The notes: generated by a model from the letters alone, not told the origin. A stretch of DNA of 64,000 nucleotides from Variovorax paradoxus (GCF_029919115.1 NZ_CP123990.1:1302001-1366000); one strand, 5' to 3'. Positions 9,270 to 16,956 are shown, counted from the first letter of the stretch. Made by a program: numbers and translations.

Positions 9270-9470
9270 CCGCGATGGTCGGCGCATGCGCGCGGCCGTG
9301 TCTCTGATGACGGCATTCTCGATGTAGTCGAGGACATCTTTCGTCATCATCACGTAGGCGCGGCCGACCTGGGCTGCCGGCAGCTCGCCCTTGTGGATCA
9401 TCTTCTTCACCGTCTCGGGGTGAATTTTCAGCAGCTCGGCTGCGCCGGGCACGTCAACCGTGAGGCTCAC
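9234..9470 (-). CDS. Excisionase-like HTH DNA-binding protein
   Basis: A 78-residue protein with a MerR/excisionase-type winged HTH in its first 55 residues: VPGAAELLKIHPETVKKMIHKGELPAAQVGRAYVMMTKDVLDYI. The tail is basic (RMRRPSRSPKPRR), which suits non-specific DNA contact. Such proteins bend att DNA and steer integrase toward excision. GTG 9470 follows GAGGAAAAATCAAA and overlaps the upstream stop (GTGA). It is the last gene of the leftward early operon, so it would be made on induction, and it runs into the 3' end of int on the opposite strand. Confidence 0.75.
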   Translation of the reverse strand: MSLTVDVPGAAELLKIHPETVKKMIHKGELPAAQVGRAYVMMTKDVLDYIENAVIRDTAARMRRPSRSPKPRRQVATP

Positions 9471-10234
9471 TTTGATTTTTCCTCGCAGGCGATTGGATTC
9501 GGAGCGATGGCGATCCCCGTCTGCCGCAAGACGGAAAGCACCACGCAGGTCGCGTTGTCGCCCGTTGGGTCTTGGGTGAGATTGCGAAGCGCTTCGTCTA
9601 CCTCTCGGTGGTCGCAGATGGCCTGTGCGGCATCCCATTCGGAGCGGCCAGCGACATCTCGCCACGTGCGCCGCCGGGAAGGGGCGATCTTGAGCTTCCG
9701 CACGAACAACGCGCAGGGACCTTCCTCGGTGTCGTAGATGAGGGTGAGTTGCCAGCCCTCGCCGGCAGGCGGTGTGGGCGTCCATGCGGTGCAGTCGCCG
9801 TCGTAGGCCTCCATCGCATCGAGGTCAACGTCATCTTCCATGAGGGCGAACGACGCCTCGAGGCCGAATGCCGAGAGAAAGAGTCGCATGTTCACGTCCT
9901 CATCGAACGCCGGAAAGCTCGGGTGATCGAGCATCCCGCACACGTCGCGGCGAATTTCTCGCAGCGCGAGCAGCGCATCGCGCAGGCCCTGCAGATCGGA
10001 CACGGTTGGCTGCGGCTGGGAGGGCTCGGCGGCCGGCGCGGGGACCCAGAACGGCGCCGACCGGCCTTCGAAAAAGTGCCGAACCTCGGCGAGCACCAAG
10101 TCAACATCGGTCGGGTCAGCAGGAATGCGGCGCGGGCAGTGACCGTCTTCGATGCGCCGCTCGGCGGCAATGATTCTCTCGATGAGGCCTTTGGGAACAG
10201 CCGCGAGAAGGGCGGGGGTGCATTCAGTCTTCAA
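9467..10234 (-). CDS. Phage hypothetical protein, 255 aa
   Basis: I do not recognise this protein. It is acidic in the middle (LMEDDVDLDAMEAYDGD), ends with a basic/mixed segment and has no transmembrane segment or clear motif. The start is taken at TTG 10234 because AAGGAG (10246-10241) sits 6 bp upstream; the frame extends to 10309 but without a good ribosome binding site. It overlaps both neighbours by a few bases, so it belongs to the coupled leftward operon. The residue range ~150-200 (EGWQLTLIYDTEEGPCALFVRKLK) looks like an ordered beta-rich domain. Confidence 0.65.
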   Translation of the reverse strand: MKTECTPALLAAVPKGLIERIIAAERRIEDGHCPRRIPADPTDVDLVLAEVRHFFEGRSAPFWVPAPAAEPSQPQPTVSDLQGLRDALLALREIRRDVCGMLDHPSFPAFDEDVNMRLFLSAFGLEASFALMEDDVDLDAMEAYDGDCTAWTPTPPAGEGWQLTLIYDTEEGPCALFVRKLKIAPSRRRTWRDVAGRSEWDAAQAICDHREVDEALRNLTQDPTGDNATCVVLSVLRQTGIAIAPNPIACEEKSK

Positions 10235-10568
10235 GGTGTGCTCCTTGCGCGCTGGGGCGCGCGGTGAACGATTTCCGATGAGGGCATTCGATATGGCTGC
10301 ACTCGACATCGCCGTAGGCGACCTCGCTCATGCGGGTGCCGCGTCGATTGCAGGTGCTGCAGCTCTTGGGATTGCTCGGCGCGGTGTAGATGGCGCCGGC
10401 GAGTGGGTGGGGCGCGCTCGGCATCGACGCGCGCGCATCCCGCTTCGCGTCGGCGCAGACCGCATCGAGTTGGCGCGCGGGATGGCGCGGGACTACCCGG
10501 CCGACCTTCGGCGTCGGCGCGGGGTTGGCCGGGAAGGGTTCGGTGTTGACGAACTCGGGCGGGCTCAT
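10224..10568 (-). CDS. Small Cys-rich phage protein, possible zinc binder
   Basis: A 114-residue protein with a low-complexity proline/alanine-rich first half and a cysteine-rich end: CSTCNRRGTR then CSHIECPH, a CxxC plus CxxxxC arrangement that could hold one zinc ion. Its start (ATG 10568) overlaps the upstream stop and its end overlaps the next start by 11 bp. No family was recognised. Confidence 0.6.
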   Translation of the reverse strand: MSPPEFVNTEPFPANPAPTPKVGRVVPRHPARQLDAVCADAKRDARASMPSAPHPLAGAIYTAPSNPKSCSTCNRRGTRMSEVAYGDVECSHIECPHRKSFTARPSAQGAHLED

Positions 10569-10924
10569 GCGGGCACCCTTGAGTGATTGCTGCGAAGCCG
10601 CCTTTGCAGCGCGGCGGCGGCGTTGAGCCGGGCGTGCAAGCCCTCGAGCGCCTCGGCGCTGAGCGGATACCCGGAGCGGCGCACCAGGCGCGCGGCATCC
10701 TCCAGCGTGTGCAGGTCGTGGGGGTTGCGAAACTCGACCGTCATCCGGTTGGCGGTGACATCGACGCCCGCCACGGAAACGAGCGGGCCGGCGCAGGCAA
10801 TCTCAGTCGCCGCCATTGAGTCGGTGGTTGTAAGAATCGCTTCGACCAGCTCGACGCGTCGGGATGGTTCCAGCTCCGGAGCAAGGCGCTTCACCACGCG
10901 CCAAAGGGCGGTTCTGCTGCTCAT
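10565..10924 (-). CDS. Phage hypothetical protein, 119 aa
   Basis: Begins MSSRTALWRVVKRLAPELEP at ATG 10924, overlapping the upstream stop (ATGA). Mixed alpha-helical composition with an N-terminal helical stretch and a basic end (LQRRLRSNHSRVPA). No motif, membrane segment or family was recognised. The longer frame to 11200 is the shadow of the neighbouring gene and is rejected. Confidence 0.6.
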   Translation of the reverse strand: MSSRTALWRVVKRLAPELEPSRRVELVEAILTTTDSMAATEIACAGPLVSVAGVDVTANRMTVEFRNPHDLHTLEDAARLVRRSGYPLSAEALEGLHARLNAAAALQRRLRSNHSRVPA

Positions 10925-11376
10925 GCCGTCGCTCGCTGTTCTGCTGCGGCTTGGCGCAGCGTGAGGTGGTAGGAGGTGGCGGCGGCCTCTGCCATTTGCT
11001 GCGGCGTGCTGTTGCGCATCATTTCTTCGTAGACCTCGAGGCCTGCGGTCATGGCATGGAGGCCGGGCCCGTCGAAGCCATATCGGCCATGGCGACCGCG
11101 GATGCCATCGCATCGGATCAGTGCATCGCGCGCGGCGATCATCGGCGCGACGCATACCGGGTCGATCTGCTCGGCGCGCACGAGCCCAACGTTGATGCAC
11201 GATGCGAGGCGGTCAAAGAAGTCATCGTCCGTCGTGCCAGCCTTGAGCTGGCAGAACGCATCGTGCAGTTTGAGCATCACGTCATCGGCGGTGCCCGGGT
11301 GCGTGTCCTGGCGCGCGGCGATGAGCATTGCCCATGTCGCAGGGTTGACGTTGGAGCGGGGATAGCGGCGCTTCAT
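10921..11376 (-). CDS. Phage hypothetical protein, 151 aa
   Basis: Starts MKRRYPRSNVNPATWAMLIA at ATG 11376, four bases into the end of the methyltransferase gene (ATGA overlap), and ends overlapping the next start. Predicted mostly helical and soluble. The tight coupling to the methyltransferase is the only functional hint; the protein itself is not recognised. Confidence 0.65.
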   Translation of the reverse strand: MKRRYPRSNVNPATWAMLIAARQDTHPGTADDVMLKLHDAFCQLKAGTTDDDFFDRLASCINVGLVRAEQIDPVCVAPMIAARDALIRCDGIRGRHGRYGFDGPGLHAMTAGLEVYEEMMRNSTPQQMAEAAATSYHLTLRQAAAEQRATA

Positions 11377-13178
11377 GCTGCGGCCCTTTCCTGCTCGATT
11401 CCGCGGAAGTTGGCCGCCACGATGGCGCGGGCAAGCGGCGGGCACACGCTGTTGCCACACATGCGGACTTGCGCGGTCTTCGTCATCGATTCCCCGGCTG
11501 CGCCGTGATCGATGATGTAGGTGTCCGGGAAGCCTTGAGCTCGGTACAGCTCGCGCGGTGTGAGCATGCGCAAGCCGATGTCGACAATGGCGTATTCCTC
11601 GCCGTGGACGGTCACCAGGCCAAAGCGATCCTTCGTCGTGACCGTGTGCAGCGGCTCCCGCAGTTGGGGGTCTTGGTCGGTGCCGTAGTACTTGATGAGA
11701 AACGCGCGCACTTCTGCCATGTGGCCGCCCGTGGTAATGGTCGGGAGCGGGCTGTCCGCCGCCGCGCCGCTGTGGCCGGTGGTGTTGACCATCAGGTGCG
11801 TGGTGACCAACGCGGCGGGCATGCCGGACGCCGTGACGGTGTTCAACGGTTCGGTGGCATCGCGCACGCCATGGCTGAAACGCTTCTTCCCGTCCTTCCC
11901 TTCGCCGTGCCCCATGTGAACAAGGTTCGCAGCGACGATGGTCTGTTGTGCCCCCTTCGTAGTGATGGTGCTCAGCGGCTCGGTGGCGGCGCGGCCGTCG
12001 CTTGGAACCGTGCCGCGATGGTTGTTGTGTTGGGCCAAGAATGCGGCCACGAGGGCGTGCTTCTGGCCGCTCACGACCGTGCCGAGGGGCGCTTGCAGGT
12101 CGAGTGCTCGCGGCGCCTGGCCTGCGCGTTCGCCGTAGCCGGTCTGCACAAGTGTGGGTGCGACAAGCGCGAAGTGGCCGCCCTTCACCTGGGCGCACTG
12201 AGTGCGCAAAGGCACATCTGCGGAAAACGTCCGCTGTGTCGATGCATTGGCGTGCTCGGTGAGGAATGGGGCCAGCGTGGAGACGATGAGCGCCTTCTCG
12301 CCGCGGTTGGCGCTCGTGACGGTGTTGAACGGCGCGCGTATGTCCTCCGTGCGGTCGCCGCCTTGATGGGTGAGCGGCACGATGAATGGCTCGGCGCAGT
12401 CCACCACGTAGCGCATCACGCCCTTCGCGATGCGCCGCAGCGTTGCCTCGGCCAACGGTCGTTTGCGCTCGAAGATCGAAGGGCACGGCACACTCCAGTC
12501 GATGCACTCGGCTGCACTGCGCCATGGCTTGAGCTTTTTGGCCTGCACCGGCAGCGTGCCGGGCTTGCCGTGCGTCGCCTCCGGCCACACGATGGGCTGG
12601 CCGTCGCACCGAAAGATTCCGAACAGTCGCTTGCGGATGGTGGGTGTTTCGTAGTCCGCGGCTCGCAGCTCCCGGAATTCGCCCACATAGCCCTGTGCCT
12701 CGATGCGCGCGCACCATTCGCGGAACAGCTCGCCGGCGCGTTCGGGGATAGGGTAGTTGTCTTCATCGAGCGGGCCCCACGTCTTGAACTCTTCGACGTT
12801 CTCCATGCAGATGACTCGAGGGCGGACCTTCTCGGCCCATTCGGCGATCACGTTCGCGAGCGCGCGAATCTTCTTGGAAACGGGCTTGCCGCCCTTGGCC
12901 TTGGAGAAGTGCTTGCAGTCAGGCGATGCCCAGAGCAGGCCAATGGCCTGGCCGCCCGTCACTTCCAGCGGGTCCACTTCGAACACGTCGCAGGTGTAGT
13001 GCCGCGTCTGCGGGTGATTGACGGTGTGCAACGACACCGCTTCGGGGTCGTGGTTCACCGCGATATCGACGTGGCGCCCGATGGCCTGCTCGATGCCGGT
13101 CGATGCGCCGCCGCCGCCGGCGAACAGGTCAACTACCAGCTCGCCCGCAATGGGGAGGACGAATTGCGGGGTCAGCAT
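11373..13178 (-). CDS. DNA (cytosine-5-)-methyltransferase, phage type with internal repeats
   Basis: It would methylate C5 of cytosine in phage or host DNA, protecting against restriction or marking phage DNA. The 601-residue protein has motif I DLFAGGGG (17-24), the catalytic-loop cysteine in SPDCKHFS (Cys 88, replacing the common PPCQ), motif VI CMENVEEF (125-131), IRKRLFGIF (motif VIII-like) and motif X MCGNSVCPPLARAI (573-586). Between motifs VIII and X, where the target recognition domain should be, there are about seven repeats of a PLxT[V/I]T-type unit (starting ~282, 323, 364, 400, 443, 477, 508). No restriction enzyme gene is nearby, so it is probably solitary. It is coupled to both neighbours. 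Confidence 0.92.
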   Translation of the reverse strand: MLTPQFVLPIAGELVVDLFAGGGGASTGIEQAIGRHVDIAVNHDPEAVSLHTVNHPQTRHYTCDVFEVDPLEVTGGQAIGLLWASPDCKHFSKAKGGKPVSKKIRALANVIAEWAEKVRPRVICMENVEEFKTWGPLDEDNYPIPERAGELFREWCARIEAQGYVGEFRELRAADYETPTIRKRLFGIFRCDGQPIVWPEATHGKPGTLPVQAKKLKPWRSAAECIDWSVPCPSIFERKRPLAEATLRRIAKGVMRYVVDCAEPFIVPLTHQGGDRTEDIRAPFNTVTSANRGEKALIVSTLAPFLTEHANASTQRTFSADVPLRTQCAQVKGGHFALVAPTLVQTGYGERAGQAPRALDLQAPLGTVVSGQKHALVAAFLAQHNNHRGTVPSDGRAATEPLSTITTKGAQQTIVAANLVHMGHGEGKDGKKRFSHGVRDATEPLNTVTASGMPAALVTTHLMVNTTGHSGAAADSPLPTITTGGHMAEVRAFLIKYYGTDQDPQLREPLHTVTTKDRFGLVTVHGEEYAIVDIGLRMLTPRELYRAQGFPDTYIIDHGAAGESMTKTAQVRMCGNSVCPPLARAIVAANFRGIEQERAAA

Positions 13179-13835
13179 GCGAGAGCCCTCTGCAGCTTGT
13201 CGGCGGTTTCGGTACGCAGCTCTTCGAACCGGCCACGGAACGCATCGCGCCATTCGCGCCAGGTCTTGGCCTCGCGCTCGGGGGTGTCGAGGCGCGTCCA
13301 GTAAAGCGCCGGCACGGGTGTGGGCCCGCCCTCGCTGAGAACGGCCCACGGCGTGTGCTTCGCGGGGTCATAGGGCATCAGGTCGCGTCGCTCGGTGGCC
13401 AGCGCCTGCAAGTCCACCTCGCGAATGAAAGCGCGGTGGCTCGCGAACACGGTGAGCAATCCGAAATGCTTGTGCACCGCCCGCGCGTGTTCGTTCTCGA
13501 AAAGGTTCCATGCGGGGATGCCGCCGCCGGCCATGCTGTACCCGTTCACGGCAATCTTGGCGGGGCTGCTCAGGTCGGTGACATAGGCCTCGTGCGCGTC
13601 ATGCATGAGAGCTGCGAGCTGCACGACGGACGAGGCGCCTGCGCGTGCCGCGATTTCGCAGCACAACAGGCTGTGCTCGGCGACGCTGTAGGGCCGCGAC
13701 GTGGCGCCCGTGAAGCGATTGATGAGCGCGAGGTGATGCGCGATGTCCTCGATGGACCGTGCGACCGTTCGCGCCAAGGGCGGCGGGGCCGGACAGGTGG
13801 TATTCGAGGCCGGAGCTGGTCAGCATCCAAGTCAT
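13172..13835 (-). pseudogene. HD-domain phosphohydrolase, apparently frameshifted
   Basis: A YfbR/phage-type HD hydrolase (family members act on nucleotides such as dNMPs). ATG 13835 overlaps the upstream stop (ATGA) and encodes MTWMLTSSGLEYHLSGPAAL, a natural N terminus for this family. The rest of the protein, RSIEDIAHHLALINRFTG, then VAEHSLLCCE and AALMHDAHEAYVTDL with the metal-binding His and His-Asp, lies one frame away, reachable only from a TTG near 13777. Joining them needs a +1 shift or one altered base in the C-rich run around 13775-13790. Either the gene is broken, the base call is wrong, or there is programmed shifting. The downstream frame is intact for ~195 codons. Confidence 0.7.
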
Positions 13836-14029
13836 TGGGAAGCCTTGTCGGTGGGCACCTGACGCAGCGCGATGAGCGCCGTACGATGCTGGTTAAAGAT
13901 GTCGCGGAAGGCCTCGCCGGCCGGGTCCGTGAATGGATAGGGACATGCCGCGTTGAGCGTGTCGCCACGCTCGGCCGAAGCCTTGGCTTCGCGCTCGATG
14001 CGCTCGCGGGAAACAATGGGAAAGGGCAT
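13832..14029 (-). CDS. Small phage hypothetical protein, 65 aa
   Basis: MPFPIVSRERIEREAKASAE at ATG 14029; charged and helical in the first half, with a short aromatic YPFTDPAGEAF segment. It ends overlapping the start of the HD gene. Not recognised. Confidence 0.5.
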   Translation of the reverse strand: MPFPIVSRERIEREAKASAERGDTLNAACPYPFTDPAGEAFRDIFNQHRTALIALRQVPTDKASQ

Positions 14030-14042
14030 GCGAATGGGCCTC

Positions 14043-14387
14043 TCAGGCGGTCTGTGCTGTGACGGGCGAGCGCGCAGGCAGCAGCTCGCACGAGCTGATT
14101 TGCGCGCTTGTTTCGGGAGTGCCGCGGGGGCCGAGTAGCGAGCGCGGATTGATGAGCACCAGGCGCAGCGCATCGCCGGCCTTGAGCGCGGGGTGCGCTT
14201 TGCGCCACGTCTGCGCTTCCGGGCCCATCCAGCGCACGACATAGCCCTCGACGCGGCCGGGGCCTTGGTTGTCGATGAGCCGCATCTTCAGGATGAAGAC
14301 CTCGCAATCGTTGAGGTGCTCGCTGACCGCGGGGCGACCCGGATAGTCCTTGCCCACAAAGAAGACGCCGGTGGTTGTCGTCGTCAT
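14043..14387 (-). CDS. Phage hypothetical protein, 114 aa
   Basis: Starts MTTTTTGVFFVGKDYPGRPA at ATG 14387 behind a GAGGTG ribosome binding site and overlapping the upstream stop. The central part (VFILKMRLIDNQGPGRVEGYVVRWMGPEAQTW) looks like an ordered beta-rich domain. No family was recognised; the position in the leftward operon suggests an accessory early function. Confidence 0.6.
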   Translation of the reverse strand: MTTTTTGVFFVGKDYPGRPAVSEHLNDCEVFILKMRLIDNQGPGRVEGYVVRWMGPEAQTWRKAHPALKAGDALRLVLINPRSLLGPRGTPETSAQISSCELLPARSPVTAQTA

Positions 14388-14551
14388 GGCCGTGCACCTC
14401 GCTGCTCGGCGCGGATGCGCTTGAACGTCTTGCTGATGTCGGTGGCGACGGCCGGCGTGTAGCGAAACCGGCTGTCGATGAGGCCGCCGATGGGTCCGGT
14501 TTGTTGCGGCTGCTTGGGGCGCCGCGGGCGAGGGGAAACAATCACGATCAT
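14384..14551 (-). CDS. Small basic phage protein, 55 aa
   Basis: MIVIVSPRPRRPKQPQQ at ATG 14551, preceded by GGAGCACACC. Strongly basic (many Arg/Lys, C-terminal KTFKRIRAEQRGARP), so nucleic-acid contact is possible. ATGA overlaps at both ends. Confidence 0.5.
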   Translation of the reverse strand: MIVIVSPRPRRPKQPQQTGPIGGLIDSRFRYTPAVATDISKTFKRIRAEQRGARP

Positions 14552-14709
14552 GGTGTGCTCCAGCCGTAGACACACATCGCAGCAAGCGCGATGGGCAGGA
14601 CGATGAAGACCGCCAGTGCGGCAGCGGTCGCGAGGAAGCCCGGAGCGGGCGTGACTAGCGATGTCCTCATGAGGCCAAGGCCGGTTTCTTGAAACGAGGT
14701 CGAGCGCAT
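14548..14709 (-). CDS. Small single-span membrane protein, 53 aa
   Basis: An ORF of 54 codons starting at ATG 14709, with a short hydrophilic N terminus followed by a ~28-residue hydrophobic helix (GFLATAAALAVFIVLPIALAAM is interrupted by no charge) and a short tail ending STP. Its stop overlaps the next ATG. The overlap pattern matches every other gene of the operon, which is the main support. Function unknown. Confidence 0.5.
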   Translation of the reverse strand: MRSTSFQETGLGLMRTSLVTPAPGFLATAAALAVFIVLPIALAAMCVYGWSTP

Positions 14710-14719
14710 GGCCGGCCTT

Positions 14720-14992
14720 TCAGAATGGGCAGGCCGCGACTGCGCGGCCCGGTGTGGTGAGGGCGATTTCGAGCGCGATGTCGAACACCTCTTCGTCAGA
14801 AGCGCCGTGCCGGCTCGCCAGCAGCGCCCCGCTCATCGGGTTGTGCTCGCAGAACGGCGAACCCGGGCGGTGCTCGTAGTGGTATCCGCCGCACCGGCAC
14901 AGGCGATGGCCGGTTTCGCGCAGGTGCTGCGTGAAAAGGCCATGGCTGCGCCGCCGCGTGCGGCACTCGGGGCAGCGAAAGAGGAATGCCAT
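14720..14992 (-). CDS. Small zinc-finger-like phage protein, 90 aa
   Basis: Starts MAFLFRCPECRTRRRSHGLF at ATG 14992, sharing one base with the upstream stop (TAATG). CPEC, then CRCGGYHYEH, then CEHN provide Cys/His ligands for one or two zinc sites; the second half is acidic. This resembles early phage zinc-ribbon proteins, but no specific family was recognised. Confidence 0.6.
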   Translation of the reverse strand: MAFLFRCPECRTRRRSHGLFTQHLRETGHRLCRCGGYHYEHRPGSPFCEHNPMSGALLASRHGASDEEVFDIALEIALTTPGRAVAACPF

Positions 14993-15276
14993 TACGCGGC
15001 GCCCCCTTCCTCTTCGCAAGCCTTGGACGACTCGAGAATGGTCTGCAGTTCGCAGCGGCAGTGGGTCCACCAGTCGGGGCCGTGAGCGCCGTACAGACTG
15101 AGCATCCAGTGAATGGCGGCGGCTTGCTCGGCCTCGGCCTTGCACGCGATATCGGCGCCGCCAATGCGCAGCACTTCGGCGATCCGGGCGCACGCGAAAT
15201 TCGGTCGACCGAGAATCTCTCGCATGTCGTCGTTCAGCGGCGGCAGCTTGAATGCGGTGTGCTCCGCGGCGCTCAT
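14992..15276 (-). CDS. Phage hypothetical protein, 94 aa
   Basis: Starts MSAAEHTAFKLPPLNDDMRE at ATG 15276, overlapping the upstream stop. Helical composition with an alanine-rich middle (GGADIACKAEAEQAAAIHWML) and an acidic end (EEEGGAA). No motif was recognised. Confidence 0.55.
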   Translation of the reverse strand: MSAAEHTAFKLPPLNDDMREILGRPNFACARIAEVLRIGGADIACKAEAEQAAAIHWMLSLYGAHGPDWWTHCRCELQTILESSKACEEEGGAA

Positions 15277-15623
15277 CGTGCTGCACCTGCCGACACATTC
15301 AACGCGTCGATCTGACGGTTGAGGGCTTGTGCCTGCCTGCCGAACGCTTCGTGCATCGGATGGGCGGGAACGTCTTCGGTGTGAAGGCGCACGGTGCCGC
15401 CTTCGATTCCGGGCAGCGAGACGGTGCCGGCCTTGAGTGCCTTGTCTGCAAGCGGAAGGCCCATGGCCTGCCATGCCGACACGCCCACGGCGGGGCAACG
15501 GTAGAACGCCTGGCGGCGAGTGCCGACCTTGCGAATCCAGATGTCTACGCGCGTCGAGCCGGTAGGAACGAAGCCAGAGGCTGCGCCCGTGCTCGTGGCG
15601 TGGTGAGCTTTGACGCCGCGCAT
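15273..15623 (-). CDS. Phage hypothetical protein, 116 aa
   Basis: Starts MRGVKAHHATSTGAASGFVP at ATG 15623, three bases downstream of the preceding stop. The centre (RVDIWIRKVGTRRQAFYRC) is basic and probably a beta hairpin, and the C terminus is helical (EAFGRQAQALNRQIDALNV). Not recognised. Confidence 0.55.
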   Translation of the reverse strand: MRGVKAHHATSTGAASGFVPTGSTRVDIWIRKVGTRRQAFYRCPAVGVSAWQAMGLPLADKALKAGTVSLPGIEGGTVRLHTEDVPAHPMHEAFGRQAQALNRQIDALNVSAGAAR

Positions 15624-15626
15624 CGC

Positions 15627-15830
15627 TTAGCTCGCGTGCTCGAGGCGAACGACATCAGCGACGGGGCAGCCGGTGACGTGATTGGCGGCGACCTGGGCGT
15701 CTTCGGCGTTCGCGGCGCGAAGCTGCACGAACGGGAGGTAGCCGGTATCCGACTGGGTGAGGTGGCCCAGCTTGTCGCGTGGGGTGTAGTAGCAGCGGTA
15801 CCTACGGCCCGCGGTGAGTGCTTTCGCCAT
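15627..15830 (-). CDS. First gene of the leftward early operon, 67 aa
   Basis: MAKALTAGRRYRCYYTPRDK at ATG 15830, with AGGAG 6 bp upstream (15841-15837). The compact basic protein is not recognised. It starts 20 bp downstream of the predicted early leftward promoter, in the position of lambda's first pL genes, so it may be an early regulator such as an antiterminator or Kil/anti-host protein; sequence alone does not say. Confidence 0.6.
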   Translation of the reverse strand: MAKALTAGRRYRCYYTPRDKLGHLTQSDTGYLPFVQLRAANAEDAQVAANHVTGCPVADVVRLEHAS

Positions 15831-15856
15831 TTCCAACTCCTAGTTGAGAAGTGGCG

Positions 15857-15885
15857 ACTTTAAGCGTGCTAACAACTAAACGCAA
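15857..15885 (-). promoter_or_regulatory. Predicted early leftward promoter (pL) with operator
   Basis: On the minus strand, TTGCGT (15885-15880), a 17-bp spacer and TAAAGT (15862-15857) form a sigma70-like promoter about 25 bp before the first operon gene. The 16-bp word TTTAAGCGTGCTAACA (15859-15874) overlaps the -10 and spacer and recurs exactly at 17006-17021, so repressor bound here would block transcription of 15830-9234. Similar half-sites follow at 15888-15895 and 15904-15916. Confidence 0.65.
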
Positions 15886-15928
15886 GCACACTTACCGATA
15901 AATTTAAGCAAACTAACTTTGTGGGCGT

Positions 15929-15951
15929 AAAAAAGCCCGCGCGAGGCGGGC
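15929..15951 (-). terminator. Terminator of the repressor/zinc-ribbon unit
   Basis: Read leftward, GCCCGC (15951-15946) pairs with GCGGGC (15940-15935) and is followed by six T (15934-15929). It ends transcripts from the 16956-15976 genes before the early operon, separating repressor transcription from pL. Confidence 0.75.
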
Positions 15952-15975
15952 CGGGATGTCGCTGCGATTGACCTG

Positions 15976-16269
15976 TTATGCGTGGTGCCACCATGCGCCG
16001 ATGCGCGCCAATAAGTAGACCGCCAAACCCAGTGCGCCTAGCAGCCCGCCGAAAAGTGGCTGATTGGCCATGCCCACGACGATGCCGACGATGAGCATTC
16101 CCGCCCCGATGAGCTGAGCGCCCTTGTACCGTTTGCCGGTCTGCTGAGTCGTGACGACGCGGGAGCGAGATGTTAGAGACTCCGCTTTCACGGGTGCGCC
16201 GCACTTAACGCAGGCGAGGGCGCGGTCGCTGATGCTGGTGCCGCAGTCGGGACACGCAATGAGGGCCAT
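15976..16269 (-). CDS. Zinc-ribbon protein with C-terminal membrane helices, 97 aa
   Basis: MALIACPDCGTSISDRALAC at ATG 16269 (GGGAGAAAAG ahead). The first 27 residues form a zinc ribbon (CPDCG...CVKCG), and the C-terminal half has two hydrophobic segments (LIGAGMLIVGIVVGMA and LFGGLLGALGLAVYLLARI). It is downstream of and probably co-transcribed with the repressor, with a terminator behind it, so it would be expressed in the lysogen. Membrane proteins in that position often act in superinfection exclusion; this is inference from position only. Confidence 0.7.
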   Translation of the reverse strand: MALIACPDCGTSISDRALACVKCGAPVKAESLTSRSRVVTTQQTGKRYKGAQLIGAGMLIVGIVVGMANQPLFGGLLGALGLAVYLLARIGAWWHHA

Positions 16270-16290
16270 CTTTTCTCCCAATCGGCTGGC

Positions 16291-16956
16291 CTAGTCCGGC
16301 CGCCATTTGCTAGGTGTCACCACGGCGCCGACGGCATGGATGCTGTCGATCTCGGAAACATCGAAGGTCATGCGCTCCTGGCTGTTGACGCTCAAAACTT
16401 CCACCGAGCCGGCACGTCGAATCAGAAGCTCCTTGACCATCTTCCGGCCGTCTCTCAGCTTGAGCAGCACATACTCGCCGGTGCGGGGTTCTCCGTTCGG
16501 CTCAATGAGCACGTACCAGCCATCGCGAATCGCGGGAAACATGCTTTGTCCTCGGACTTGCAGCCCATAGGCGTTCGGGTCTTCTGTCGCGATTTCGATA
16601 TGCCCATCTCCTGCGCCCACAACCGAGCTGATCTCTTCGTAGAAGCCGTCGCTCCCCATCTTTGCCATTCCCACAATTGGCACCAGGCGTTGGGGCCTTG
16701 AGCGACCAGCATACTCAGCGCCATCGTCATTGGCGGGGGCGACCTTTTTGATGCCCTTACCTTTGGCGAGCCAGAGGGCACTAAAGCCGCTCTCCCGCTC
16801 AAGCATTACTGCCGGCTCGATCTTGATGCTGAGTGTTTCGCCGCCTATCCACTGCGACACCGCGGACGAGGAGACGCCAGCCACTGAGGCGATCTTGCCG
16901 ACCGTCCAGCCCGTCTCGCGGACGAACTCCTGCATGCGTTCCTGAAGTGTGCTCAT
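16291..16956 (-). CDS. CI-like repressor with S24 peptidase domain
   Basis: The lysogeny repressor. The 221-residue protein has an N-terminal HTH (residues ~17-40, WTVGKIASVAGVSSSAVSQWI) and a LexA/S24 C-terminal domain. The catalytic dyad is Ser 138 in VRGQSMFPAI and Lys 175 in KMVKELL, 37 residues apart as in LexA. The position that aligns with the LexA scissile bond reads Ser-Asp-Gly-Phe (102-105) in GMAKMGSDGFYEE, not Ala-Gly or Cys-Gly. ATG 16956 starts MSTLQERMQEF; the frame is open to 17097 through the operators. It is divergent from the cro-like gene. Confidence 0.93.
   Translation of the reverse strand: MSTLQERMQEFVRETGWTVGKIASVAGVSSSAVSQWIGGETLSIKIEPAVMLERESGFSALWLAKGKGIKKVAPANDDGAEYAGRSRPQRLVPIVGMAKMGSDGFYEEISSVVGAGDGHIEIATEDPNAYGLQVRGQSMFPAIRDGWYVLIEPNGEPRTGEYVLLKLRDGRKMVKELLIRRAGSVEVLSVNSQERMTFDVSEIDSIHAVGAVVTPSKWRPD

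Noticed and set aside
11469..13304. 611-residue plus-strand ORF opposite the methyltransferase
   Set aside because: Shadow of the methyltransferase, whose motifs I, IV, VI and X are intact on the minus strand.
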